Assembly: GCA_907165275.2 (NCBI GenBank)
Contig: OU015663.1
Span: 7,204,501-7,268,500 of the forward strand
Reading direction: 5' to 3'
Length of the DNA stretch: 64,000 bases
Source: Zygaena filipendulae
Lineage: Eukaryota > Arthropoda > Insecta > Lepidoptera > Zygaenidae
Position numbers and translations under genes: made by a program. Below the pieces are notes generated by a model. That model made no database searches, had not been told where the DNA came from, and worked only from the letters and a program-made list of their open reading frames with translations. Positions 46,701 to 52,815 of this stretch are shown one piece after another; within the stretch, counting starts at the first letter, position 1, and each line of letters begins with the position of its first letter.

Positions 46701-49700
46701 ACAAGTGTATGTCTACATAGTTCCCAATTTGATGCCATCTCACATTTTTAAGTGACACATAGGTATTATTATATTATGTACATAAAGCATGATATCGCAA
46801 AGAAATTTGTTGTTGTTTCTCAATGAAGTAAACAAATAATGCATCTTCGATAACTATAATTATAGAATAAGTATACCTACATCTAGTATATAAAATTCTC
46901 GTGTCACGATGTTCGTTCCCATACTCCTCCGAAACGGCTTGACTGATTTTTATGAAATTTTGTATGCATATTCAGTATGTCTGAGAATCGGACAACATCT
47001 ATTTTTCATCCCCCTAAAGGGAGTTCCTGCGGGAATTCCGAAACTCATGCGGGTGAAACCGCGGGGCACAGCTAGTATTATATGAAAGTGTATGGTATAG
47101 CTGTCGCCCGCAGCTCTGCTCGCGTGTTATTTTAATCGTGCTCTTGTGCTCTGGGGCGGCTCCAGTCTCGGCAACGTTATCTTACCGATCGGACCCAAAA
47201 ATCATTAGGATAAACATCATTACAGTATAACCAACATTGCGCGAAATGCAAGTTTCGAGTCGGGACTTACATTTATAGTTATGTTGGTTACTGTAATGTT
47301 TATCGTTATGATTAGATATAACGTTGTCGAGACTGCCGGCCCTGGCTATATTTTTATACTTGACGCATTATTTTAAAAATGGACATAATATTATTATGGT
47401 TTGATCAAATTGGAATTAGATAGTATGTAAGATAGTTTTGTGTGTGAACTGCAGATCTCTTCATTTTGAATCGTTCTGTCTCTTTCAATGTATGAAACTA
47501 ATAGGTAGGTATCTTATTGTTGTATCACACTTGTTACAGAATTTCATGTGGAAGAATAGAATCACTGTCTAATCTTTTTGTGATTTTTCAAACTTTGAAA
47601 TTGTCAGAATTACCATGAAATCAGTGGAGTCATAAAACCACAAATTGGATTTTGAATTATGCTGTTGCTATTATGACTTTTTAGTATCATAATTATTTGT
47701 AATACCTCAGAGTAAATATACTGTAATACATTATACATAATATATTATACTGATGAGTTTTTTAGCCAACCCCATCCACTTGAAAGCATAGACATAATAT
47801 AGTAGCGTAACACTATGCTATAGCCTATATGTATATACATATAAAGGATGCAAACATTCAGCGGCCAGTAAGGGGAGGAAAATAGTCTTATGAAACTATT
47901 CATTATTCGTAAAATTTTAATCCCGATTCACAGATTAAAAAAAAATACAGTTAGCAAGAAAATGGCCATTTTACACATTAATTGTTATTGATGCCAATCA
48001 ATCCTGTTTCTAATTCTGATCAAAAACTTCTATTGGAGCACCGACCAACTATCGTTGGAGTACTTACTAAAAATGTCGGAAATTGCAAAAAAAATTTCAT
48101 ATATTTTGTATGAAAATTTGACACATTTTTTAACCGACTTCCAAAAAAGGAGGAGGTTCTCAATTAGACTGTATATTGTTCATTTTTGTATGTTTGTTAC
48201 GCCATTACTCGAAGACGGCTGGACCGATTTGCAAAAATTTTTTTTTTTTGTTTGAAAGAGTATACTCTCGAAGTAGTCCCATTGTTATGAAGTCAGGGTC
48301 TGATGATGGGATATTAGAGAAATCGAGGGATCTTTTCAAATATATAATATTTCACGGTTTGCGACTCAGTTAATTAGATAAATTGTCACTTTATAATTTA
48401 CTAGCTGTTCCCCGCGGTTTCACCCGCATTAATTTCAGAGATCCCGCGGAAATCCGGGATAAAAAGCAGCCTAAGTTACTCCTTATAACAGCTATCTGCC
48501 AGTGAAAGTACCGTTAAAATCGGTCCAGCTGTTTCAGAGATTACCCGGAACAAACAGACAGACAGACAAAGAAAAATTTTAAAATTTGATTTTTTGATGT
48601 TAGTACCGTACGTATGTACCTACTTTCGTATGCATTTAGTGAAAAGCTGTTAATTTGAAATTACAAACAGACACTTCAATTTCATGTCTAGATTTCTTAG
48701 ATAGTAGATAGATACGTCTAGATAAACCAACCCACTTTAAAGCCAAAAAATAAATAAAGTTTTTACAAAAAAATAAAACCAACTTCAAAACACGCAAAAA
48801 TGCACTACACTAAAAAATTAAAAATAACAAAATACCGATTTCATCCGAAAGGCAAAAATGCACGTAATATTATTATTGGTATGTACCAGGGATGTTACGA
48901 ATATTCGCATCCGGACCCGCAAATGCGGAGCTTCCAAATAGTTTCGACACCTGCATCCGCATCCACAATGATTAATGCGGATGTTCGTACGGGTGCATGT
49001 AATACAAGTTACGACAAGTAAGAAATTGGGCGGGGCCGGCGAATGAAAATTTGTAAGTGGAGTTAAAAAAAAATAGGAGCATTATTCTTAATACTATTTT
49101 TCATGAAATGACAATAATTACTTTATCATTGTTTTAATTTTTTATTCGTATACTATATTTATATAAGATCTTAAGCATCCGCGGATATAAGCCTTCAAAA
49201 ATCCGCATCCGCATTCGCATCCACGGATGTGAAAAAATCGGCATCCGCAACATCCCTGCCTGGATCCGCAACATCCCTGCAGCTGCCCCCTGTTATGAAC
49301 TACCTACTTACTGATCGGTTTGAAGTCGGTGCCAAGCCCGCTCGACGCTCGTGGCTGCCCAGGGGTGGACTTAATCTATCTACCTATTAATACTTTGGCT
49401 TAACTAGTACGTTCATAGTGACTTTTGTTTTTCGGATTAAATCAGTATTTTGATATTTTTACCTTTTTAGTGTAGTGTAGACGTGTAGTTTTGTGTGTTT
49501 TGAAGTGGTTTTAATTTTTTTGTTAAAATTTGTCAATCCTATTTCAATTTATGAAATCTTTTTGTAGAATGAAAGTAAAAAAAAAACGAACTGTTGCATC
49601 AAAAAAGCCGTGTGTTGTGAATTTTATGAGTAGCTACTAGCTATGTATTATTTAAAATACATAAGAGAAAGATAGGTGTATTCAATGCACAGACTCACCT

Positions 49701-52700
49701 CTAAATTCTAATCACACTTCTGTCATACATACATAGAAGATTGATTAAGGATGTTGTGCACTGTACAGTTTGAACTTAAACATGTATCTATTAAATTACC
49801 TCAATATAGCTAATACAAGTATTAATTATTGATTTGAGAGCCAGAGATCCCAAAATGTGACTGAGTGTTACAGGGTTGTACCATGACGCAAGGAATGAAA
49901 TGACGCAAAGTATCCCAGGTGCATGACAACGCTTTTACTTGTACCAATAACTTGCAGTGTACAACATTTCAAAACCATGACCATTTTTACAATCCCTTAT
50001 ACCTTTTTACAACAAAGTCATACTATAACGGGTGGGGACGACAATACGACAATAAATGAAATCATCGGTAGTACTAGAGTATAATGAAACTATCAAAATA
50101 CATATAATCCCTAATATCGAAATACCGCGCGAAATCGAAATTTATCATTCAAAAATTTTTCTATATCCTGTATTTTTTTCCTAGGTTAGGTACTTATCAG
50201 GGATAGGTAAACAACCTCCGTATCGTAAAACTACGCCACGTCGCCAACTCGCCGCGACTTTCAGCACGCACGCGGCACGGCGCCAATCAGATGAAACCGC
50301 GGGCGCGCACTGTTGCGGGTTAGTGAACCAACATTAACAAAATGGTGTTCTATTTTTTTTTTTCAATTTTTGTTCTATTTAGTTTGTTTGAATTTTTTTT
50401 TCGATTTTAGGACTACCTAGTTTATTTGATAATTTCATTATACTCTAATCATGGAGGACGACTGGAGAGCGTATGCGGGGGCAACCGCACTCACCAAACA
50501 TATGTAATTTGGAGCTTGGAGCAAATATTAGCGAATTTTTCCGTCATTTGAGTGGTTTCTATGGTCACGTACGCATGTCACGCGCTCTCGTATTAAAGAC
50601 AAAAAAAAACCTAAAAACAATGCCTAGTTGTGCAATTAAATGGTGTGGAAAGCGCAGTGCCACTTCAAGTTACACAAAGGGTGGCATAACATTTCACAAG
50701 TAAGTGATTTTCCATCCAATTTTGACAATTTGAATATAAACATAAAAAAATGTAATTCCTAATTTCTAAAATAACCCCGTTGATGTCTTTCATGTTGTCT
50801 CTTTCAAATACGCGGATATGTACGTTAGCAAATCTCTCTTTCCTTCCTATAGTGCTGTCCGCAGCATCGTAACAAATTTGTATCGACACAATTTATAATT
50901 ATCGATAATATTATAAAGACGAATGAACTCAAAAACTACTGAACAGGTTTCAAAAATTCTTTCACCATTAGAATGCTACATGATTCCTGAGTAACAGGAT
51001 ATTTTTAACAGAGTTTCTGCGGGAGTTCCAAAGTTCACGCGGGTGAATCTTCGAAACGGTTAGACCGATTTTGACGGGACTTTCACTGGCAATTAGCTAA
51101 TGCTTTAAGGAGTAAATTAAACTACTTTGGAGTTACTGCTGGAATTTCAAAACACACTTGGGTGAATTAACCGAAATGATTGGACCTATTTTGACAGAAC
51201 TTTCACTGCTAATTAGCTGATATTATAAGGAGTAAATCATCATCCAAATTACTTAACAATCGTTGTTCTTAAATCTTTCGTGGGATACGATTTATTCCCA
51301 TATATAAACTTTCACCAATTTGAAATAGACTCTACAAATCACTTAGTGGACTTTTCTTCATGCGTAGCAAAAAAATATATTGATACCCGACTGACATTTA
51401 TTTTTAAAAACAATAAAAACGCAAAAGAGTATATATGTAAAACATACTCTAAACTTATTCATTTTAAAAACCAGTGAATAGATTTTACAAAAAAAAAAAG
51501 AATTATATGTTTCCAATTTGGTGCAGTCGTTTGGAAGTTATGCGTTGACATACATTTCGCCGATTCATTTTTATATATACAGAATTATAGATTATAGATG
51601 AACCGAGTTTTACGCACATCTAGTTTCAAAATAAAGCTGTATTTTAACATTTTATCACCTGTATTATTTCAAAATCGAACTCGTAATCTCATCACAGACT
51701 AATCCCTAAACTAAATAGTAGTACTTCCATAACAGTGTGACCTTACTTTTACCAATGAGAAGTCAAAAATTTGTCGATATCGATATTTTTCTTAGTTACT
51801 GTTTTTTTCAGCCCTAAAAATTTTGTTTACTTTACGTCAGCCAATTGCACACAGTGAATGTTGCCTCTGCCCCCGCCGTAAATCAGTGAAAAGTGTTTAG
51901 AACAAAAATGCTCCGATGCGCTCTCCAGTCGTCCTCCATGACTCTAATATATACATATATATATATTAGTATTGCTGGTGTTTTCATTTATTGTCATCTC
52001 CACTTTGTATATGTATTGAATTTCTGTCCATTTATCTCACAGTAAACCTAGATCAAAATAGAAAAAATTAACCTACCTTAACATTAGGTAGACTGTCCCT
52101 GGGAACATCAACCACAACAGGTGGGCTGAACTCGACATGCGGTCGGCCCACCACTGGCACATCCTCATCAACACTACTCTCAGCAGGTACTTCACTCTCT
52201 GCCTCACTGCCGGTCGTCACATTACTAGCCTCTCGGTTCTTCTCTTTTTTAGCTAACTACAAAATGACAAGGAGTATTATACATTTTTTTTTTTAATTTT
52301 GAATGATAACTCACCACTTAGTGTATCAACTAAGGTTTAGATTTTTCTGTTCTACCCCCATGTTCATTCAATAGACATTATCATAATATTACAAGTATTT
52401 ATTGTACTGATACACAATATATGTATATCAAAGCTGCTTATAAAAGTAAAGAAAGGATTACATAGATTATACATTTAAGTAAGAATATTATTATTAAAAA
52501 AAAAAAAACTTTCTTTTATTCGATATTATTATAAGTAATATGAACAAAATTTTACTTTCTACTCTATCTACAAGTAGATTATCTAAAGTATGATTAAGAT
52601 AAAAATGAATTTACCTTCTTGATGGCTTTCTTGCTATTTTTTTTTGTTTTCTCTTTGTTTTCTGCAAGGGCGAGAAGCTCCGTAGTAGCCTTACGCTGCT

Positions 52701-52815
52701 GGGCAATAGCTTCCTCATAGCTAGTGCCAGAAGCTGAGAACAGCCCCATCAGCAACACCACAGCCACTACCGCCACCCCTACCCCGCCAAGCACCAACAA
52801 AGCCTGCAGCTCCAT
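25714..52815 (-). CDS. RRBP1: kinectin/RRBP1-like ER coiled-coil protein (about 21 exons)
   Basis: The gene reads right to left. Every junction below is GT-AG (one GC) and phase-compatible, giving about 967 residues with one copy of the duplicated exon or 1,006 with both. Residues 5-24 form a hydrophobic N-terminal anchor (LLVLGGVGVAVVAVVLLMGL). Then come a Lys-rich stretch, an acidic/neutral linker with RPHVEFSPPVVVDVP, a Lys/Glu and Ala/Pro-rich linker (exons 4-5), a short globular-looking part (exon 6) and, from about residue 394, nearly continuous coiled coil. The block ELRTKNWKVMEALQSAEKAL in exon 15 is a characteristic piece. In the kinectin/p180 family such proteins sit in the ER membrane facing the cytosol, bind ribosomes, mRNA or microtubule motors, and shape rough ER. 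RRBP1 decapeptide repeats are absent, so kinectin is an equally good name. A 5' UTR splice acceptor at 52852-52854 implies an upstream non-coding exon. Confidence 0.85.
26008..26070 (-). CDS. RRBP1: kinectin/RRBP1-like exon 20
   Basis: 21 codons, phase 0 to 0, ERLMSVLSEKLKVDSKNGPS then K; donor AAG|gtataa. Confidence 0.82.
26097..26325 (+). mobile_element. Helitron-like repeat, 'cgcgatggactccgaaact' subfamily
   Basis: Starts TCTAATATATATAAATCACG after A, ends 'gcgggggacagctag' before T. It lies in the intron between exons 19 and 20. Close relatives at 42790-43014 and 45726-45955 suggest a recent burst of this subfamily. Confidence 0.65.
26508..26597 (-). CDS. RRBP1: kinectin/RRBP1-like exon 19
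   Basis: 30 codons, phase 0 to 0, TKIESLETDLKREQATNHSQ and on; donor GAG|gtcagt. Confidence 0.84.
26740..28000. other. intronic DNA without recognised content
   Basis: AT-rich intron between exons 18B and 19. It holds a TAC microsatellite (about 27548-27592) and an end of the 'gacgtcggtt' repeat near 27834. Open frames here do not resemble proteins. Confidence 0.4.
28041..28157 (-). CDS. RRBP1: kinectin/RRBP1-like exon 18B, near-identical duplicate
   Basis: Same 39-residue peptide as exon 18A. Four of 117 bases differ, all synonymous third positions and all in the donor-side 43 bases. The 74 acceptor-side bases and about 20 bases of adjoining intron are identical. The donor is CAG|gcacgt, a GC site, where 18A has GT. 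Tandem inclusion or mutually exclusive use both keep the frame. Confidence 0.7.
28420..28676 (-). mobile_element. tRNA-derived SINE
   Basis: Read on the - strand it begins with a tRNA-like head: TTGGCGCAGAGG (A-box-like) and GGGTTCGATTCCCGG (B box). A body follows with 'gtgatgaacacagggttcc', 'ggtttccacgacacaag' and 'gggatcaagtagatctg'. It is not a real tRNA gene: the acceptor stem and cloverleaf do not close. Parts of the same SINE lie at 37645-38010 and 57622-57785. Confidence 0.75.
29302..29698. mobile_element. MITE with TGTTCCGTTATTACGG ends, complete copy
   Basis: The terminal inverted repeats TGTTCCGTTATTACGGATAG and the complementary right end differ at most at one base over about 26 bp, and TA flanks both sides, fitting a Tc1/mariner-type TA duplication. 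Internal 'tttgatcacgtgatcaacc' is palindromic. 397 bp, no coding sequence. It sits in the intron between exons 17 and 18A. Confidence 0.75.
29848..29964 (-). CDS. RRBP1: kinectin/RRBP1-like exon 18A, 39-residue unit
   Basis: 39 codons, phase 0 to 0, begins GDEVGRLRNTL and ends ELRAQKDTQ. Acceptor 'gtcccgtag', donor CAG|gtacat (canonical GT). Encodes exactly the same peptide as 28041-28157. Confidence 0.88.
30486..30602 (-). CDS. RRBP1: kinectin/RRBP1-like exon 17, 39-residue unit
   Basis: 39 codons, phase 0 to 0: DGMLTSLQKN, then Trp at position 18 and ELRARIDSQ at the end. It aligns without gaps to the two exons below (Leu7, Glu15, Trp18, Gln20, Ala23-Ala24, ELRA at 31-34, Asp37, Gln39). 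Confidence 0.87.
30805..30996 (-). mobile_element. MITE-like repeat, 'ccagcgacactc' family, copy 3
   Basis: Inverted relative of 18821-19010 with 'atgtatgacgcggtcattg'. Next to it, 'cacacttgaagtgtgtg' (30778-30794) is a short palindrome. Confidence 0.6.
31200..31340 (-). mobile_element. Helitron-like short repeat, internally deleted
   Basis: CTAG at 31200-31203 and inverted TC at 31339-31340. Only 141 bp because the central 'ggtactttttatccc' block is lost. Confidence 0.6.
31820..32026 (-). CDS. RRBP1: kinectin/RRBP1-like exon 16
   Basis: 69 codons, phase 0 to 0. DGIIEEVANVLRSVCPEAEP, a short globular insert (SLSWLRAFAENVPRELRL), then coil QNVQLQEQADKYKQIIDET. Confidence 0.87.
32865..32883. 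repeat. G19 homopolymer (others G16 at 33462, G18 at 39323)
   Basis: Three poly-G runs of 16-19 bases lie in introns of the kinectin-like gene. Such tracts are prone to length error in sequencing, so lengths may be unreliable. Confidence 0.8.
33115..33219 (-). CDS. RRBP1: kinectin/RRBP1-like exon 15
   Basis: 35 codons, phase 0 to 0. ELRTKNWKVMEALQSAEKAL is the best family signature in the gene; donor CGC|gtaagt. Confidence 0.88.
33820..33932. repeat. short MITE related to the TGTTCCG family
   Basis: 'tgttccgatatgcactgcga' is mirrored by 'tcgcagtgcctatcggaac' about 90 bp later. The internal sequence is almost all deleted relative to 29302-29698. Confidence 0.45.
34287..34307. repeat. (GT)n tract beside the exon 14 donor
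   Basis: On the gene strand it is a CA repeat beginning 8 nt inside the intron, a position where CA repeats can act as splicing enhancers in other animals. Function here is untested. Confidence 0.8.
34316..34456 (-). CDS. RRBP1: kinectin/RRBP1-like exon 14
   Basis: 47 codons, phase 0 to 0. MGELEKVQSALEQLRGELAA to QLQHYQDKNN|gtgagc. The initial Met codon is internal to the protein. A (GT)n tract starts 8 nt past the donor. Confidence 0.87.
34498..34795 (+). mobile_element. Helitron-like repeat with internal duplication
   Basis: TC start 34498 after A, CTAG 34792-34795 before T. The block 'tctggatctactaaaccg' through 'ggaagctacagtg' occurs twice (offset about 139 bp), with a decayed internal end between. 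Confidence 0.6.
34796..34974 (+). mobile_element. Helitron-like repeat, abutting second copy
   Basis: Head-to-tail with the preceding copy; ends 'cggggatcagctag' before T. It lies between exons 13 and 14. Confidence 0.6.
35101..35238 (-). CDS. RRBP1: kinectin/RRBP1-like exon 13
   Basis: 46 codons, phase 0 to 0. LVSEIASQREQLALLQTELS, then a short non-helical break (MPSQNGLLAAEVDDNGRHK). Confidence 0.87.
35348..35499 (-). CDS. RRBP1: kinectin/RRBP1-like exon 12
   Basis: 152 bp, phase 1 to 0. LPTVVNDLQKRVHELTAQLQ to AQRAVEEKQQ. Its acceptor lies only about 25 bp from the edge of the MITE at 35525. Confidence 0.86.
35525..35916. mobile_element. MITE of the TGTTCCGTTA family filling an intron
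   Basis: TGTTCCGTTACCACGGATAG at the left, 'cagtgctatcagtaatacc' then AGAACA at the right (slightly decayed). It takes up about 390 of the 474 bp of the intron between exons 11 and 12. Confidence 0.7.
35974..36061 (-). CDS. RRBP1: kinectin/RRBP1-like exon 11
   Basis: 88 bp, phase 0 to 1. DVTRAFSELEQQRLASAHDE and on. The next intron is mostly a MITE. Confidence 0.85.
36510..36940 (-). mobile_element. LINE 3' fragment: ORF2 C-terminus and 3' UTR
   Basis: On the - strand about 36905-36715 reads as an ORF2 C-terminus (RFFCFLGPYLYNNLNRKLSF, then KYECKKLVSEWLQGLNYDST). The 3' UTR follows, whose end (36510-36580) matches 228-297 in opposite orientation. 5'-truncated and inactive. A GT-rich microsatellite lies within the UTR (36597-36670). 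Confidence 0.65.
37415..37570 (-). CDS. RRBP1: kinectin/RRBP1-like exon 10
   Basis: 52 codons, phase 0 to 0. SEASYLQQLNGHRSELAVLV, then an Ala/Gln-rich coil ending AAELAQQLQ|gtgagt. Confidence 0.85.
37645..38010 (+). mobile_element. tRNA-derived SINE split by a Helitron-like insertion
   Basis: The 5' part (37645-37740) has 'gttccgggttccattcccgg' and 'gtgatgaacacagggttcc'. The 3' part (37926-38010) has 'gtagtatataccacg' and 'gggatcaagtagatatg'. About 65 bp of SINE present in the copy at 28420-28676 are missing at the junction. Confidence 0.7.
37741..37925 (+). mobile_element. Helitron-like repeat inside the SINE
   Basis: 'ttataaatgagaaagtaaat' to 'ggaacagctag'. The first bases are missing and the CTAG is followed by A where most copies have T. 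Confidence 0.65.
38702..38776 (-). CDS. RRBP1: kinectin/RRBP1-like exon 9
   Basis: 25 codons, phase 0 to 0, AKLAVEAEAQSHKVQLEMHV and on. Acceptor 'tctctttcag'. Confidence 0.85.
38866..38921. repeat. compound (GTGC)n/(GT)n/(GA)n microsatellite
   Basis: 'gtgtgcgtgcgtgcgtgcg', then 'tgtgtgtgtgtgtgagagag', in the 193-bp intron between exons 8 and 9. Confidence 0.8.
38970..39111 (-). CDS. RRBP1: kinectin/RRBP1-like exon 8
   Basis: 142 bp, phase 2 to 0. Ala/Glu-rich coiled coil (ASLNAERSGAAAAKRAAEQA to LLERNRELAQESHV). More than 70 per cent G+C, far above flanking introns. Confidence 0.85.
39451..39640 (-). mobile_element. Helitron-like short repeat
   Basis: CTAG at 39451-39454, 'ccccgcgataatttcggag', then 'ttactcagggataatgtagc' and an inverted 'taatattagtataaat' end. 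In the intron between exons 7 and 8. Confidence 0.6.
39855..39967 (-). CDS. RRBP1: kinectin/RRBP1-like exon 7
   Basis: 113 bp, phase 0 to 2. GPNDPVQKLKKQLAEKEKTL opens the coiled coil, as in family members (DPVxxLKKQLxEKE). Confidence 0.88.
40000..40740. other. intronic DNA without recognised content
   Basis: AT-rich sequence of the intron between exons 6 and 7; nothing supported. Confidence 0.4.
40741..40892 (+). repeat. LINE 3' tail ('gggagagatcgctttatag' type)
   Basis: 'gggagagatcgctttatag', 'ataaggccgtccttta' and 'gctcaataaagtg' with a CATT-rich tail are the 3' UTR blocks of a common lepidopteran non-LTR family. No ORF remains. Confidence 0.5.
41120..41341 (-). CDS. short open frame of unknown origin
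   Basis: 73 codons, charged, with a helix-like KKDEEIKRVRRQILQNDKEI. It lies in an intron of the kinectin-like gene in the same orientation but without fitting splice sites. I do not recognise it; a transposon remnant is likeliest. Confidence 0.2.
   Translation of the reverse strand: MDRELCAIESGNSNPAVPTIPDCSPVKSGKKDEEIKRVRRQILQNDKEIVTSHNSLLKQKKNVPDRKLKPLQR
41400..41690 (-). repeat. dispersed repeat shared with 60700-60935
   Basis: On the - strand: 'acgccacaagtcac', 'agcgacgagtactggct', 'ctgaatcgcgctaacgacg' and 'cacactgcgctgc', in the same order as at 60713-60805. Short frames in both copies start with ME-LNRANDVFTLRC, which may be a fossil of a coding element. Confidence 0.55.
42002..42090 (-). 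mobile_element. tRNA-derived SINE head
   Basis: The - strand has 'aagcgcagtggtacta' (A-box-like) and 'gtcgtggattcgattccca' (B box) with wrong spacing and no closing acceptor stem, so a SINE or tRNA pseudogene, different from the SINE at 28420. Confidence 0.55.
42790..43014 (+). mobile_element. Helitron-like repeat, 'cgcgatggactccgaaact' subfamily
   Basis: Almost the same sequence as 26097-26325, with 'gaaattaccgcggatgaaat' and CTAG at 43011-43014 before T. First bases lost. Confidence 0.65.
43657..43802 (-). CDS. RRBP1: kinectin/RRBP1-like exon 6
   Basis: 146 bp, phase 1 to 0. Reads GDSGGVSAVELVRVVRDAVL and ALLNKHHDPLPEHSEWTE, the last non-coiled segment before the rod. Confidence 0.85.
43950..44372. 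mobile_element. MITE, TTAGTCCGTC family, copy 3
   Basis: TTAGTCCGTCAG at the left, GATGGACTAA at the right. 'gctcgtgacgtcataac' and 'gatgtgacgtcacgcga' are shared with 16206-16468. In the intron between exons 5 and 6. Confidence 0.6.
44501..44764 (-). CDS. RRBP1: kinectin/RRBP1-like exon 5
   Basis: 264 bp, phase 1 to 1. A low-complexity Ala/Pro linker, then GGGRNKKKKAEPNVLSLMG. Very GC-rich. Confidence 0.82.
45295..45499 (-). CDS. RRBP1: kinectin/RRBP1-like exon 4
   Basis: 205 bp, phase 0 to 1. Lys/Glu-rich (VEKKVVIEKKEAAEKKEGKA) with a Gly/Lys segment; donor AAGG|gtacgt. Confidence 0.82.
45726..45955 (+). mobile_element. Helitron-like repeat, 'cgcgatggactccgaaact' subfamily
   Basis: Full-length: TC at 45726 after A, CTAG 45952-45955 before T. 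Nearly identical to 26097-26325. Confidence 0.68.
46484..46666 (-). CDS. RRBP1: kinectin/RRBP1-like exon 3
   Basis: 61 codons, phase 0 to 0. Basic start IRKRGKDPKVKPILINKEDP, then a Ser/Pro segment and HPKDEFELLISSLAADK. It follows the longest intron (5.4 kb), which contains the P-like element. Confidence 0.85.
46882..47075 (+). mobile_element. Helitron-like short repeat
   Basis: TCTAGTATATAAAATTCTCG start after A, end 'accgcggggcacagctag' before T. Body differs from the other subfamilies ('ttgtatgcatattcagtatg'). Confidence 0.65.
47100..48125. other. intronic DNA without recognised gene
   Basis: Inside the large intron between exons 2 and 3. Contains an inverted block pair around 47205-47310 ('aaacatcattacagtataac' and its complement) and 'gtggagtcataaaaccacaa' (47625), which recurs at 20785. 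Confidence 0.4.
48128..48300 (+). repeat. end of the 'gacttccaaaaaaggagga' dispersed repeat
   Basis: 'accgacttccaaaaaaggag' followed by 'ggctggaccgatttgcaaaa' and 'aagtcagggtctgatgatgg'; the same family as the bodies at 3942 and 7703. Confidence 0.5.
48411..48600 (-). mobile_element. Helitron-like short repeat
   Basis: CTAGCTGTTCCCCGCGGTTT at the left, 'ggaacaaacagacagac' at the right. The distal end is degenerate. Confidence 0.6.
48810..49510 (+). repeat. palindromic-head repeat, copy 3, interrupted
   Basis: Left arm 'ataacaaaataccgatttca' (48824) and right arm near 49420-49470 match the head at 3378-3660. A CAGGGATGTT-ended element (48887-49279) lies between them. Confidence 0.55.
48887..49279. 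mobile_element. hAT-like relic with CAGGGATGTT ends
   Basis: Starts CAGGGATGTTACGAATATTC and ends 'gatccgcaacatccctg'; a second copy of the right end stops at 49258. The interior is full of 'gcatccgcatcc' units in both orientations. No clean 8-bp duplication survives. Confidence 0.5.
50620..50699 (+). pseudogene. THAP-domain first exon of a P-like transposase
   Basis: ATG at 50620 opens MPSCAIKWCGKRSATSSYTK and ends GITFH at a consensus donor (CACAA|gtaagt). MPxC-x4-C with a Gly-Ile-x-Phe-His end is the start of a C2CH THAP zinc domain, the DNA-binding module of P transposases. The second Cys and His of the finger would be in a downstream exon, which I could not find intact. Confidence 0.7.
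51280..51477 (+). pseudogene. possible transposase fragment in the P-like element
   Basis: 65 codons with FSSCVAKKYIDTRLTFIFKN and a Lys-rich end. It lies near the right end, where the C-terminus of a P transposase would be expected. The family match is by position and general character only. Confidence 0.3.
52077..52256 (-). CDS. RRBP1: kinectin/RRBP1-like exon 2
   Basis: 60 codons, phase 0 to 0 ('ttttgtag' acceptor, AAG|gtaggt donor). Begins LAKKEKNREASN, then an acidic run and HVEFSPPVVVDVPRDSLPN, the most conserved part of the family N-terminus. Confidence 0.88.
52615..52815 (-). CDS. RRBP1: kinectin/RRBP1-like exon 1 (first coding)
   Basis: 67 codons from ATG at 52815, phase 0 end at AAG|gtaaat. 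It encodes the membrane anchor and YEEAIAQQRKATTELLALAE. The preceding 36 bases are 5' UTR after a 'ttttacag' acceptor. Confidence 0.88.

Larger units (their letters stand above)
50450..51940 (+). mobile_element. P-element-like transposon with 8-bp target duplication
   Basis: Terminal inverted repeats CATGGAGGACGACTGGAGAG plus two more identical bases (22 bp) lie at 50450-50471 and 51919-51940. The flanks are an exact 8-bp duplication ACTCTAAT (50442-50449, 51941-51948). CATG-starting ends, 8-bp duplications and a THAP-domain exon (50620-50699) together point to the P superfamily. Only 1,491 bp remain and no complete transposase can be read. A frame at 51280-51477 (with KYIDTRLTFIFKNNKNAKEY) could be a C-terminal remnant. 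Helitron-like debris (50900-51240) lies within. It is in an intron of the kinectin-like gene, on the opposite strand. Confidence 0.8.
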
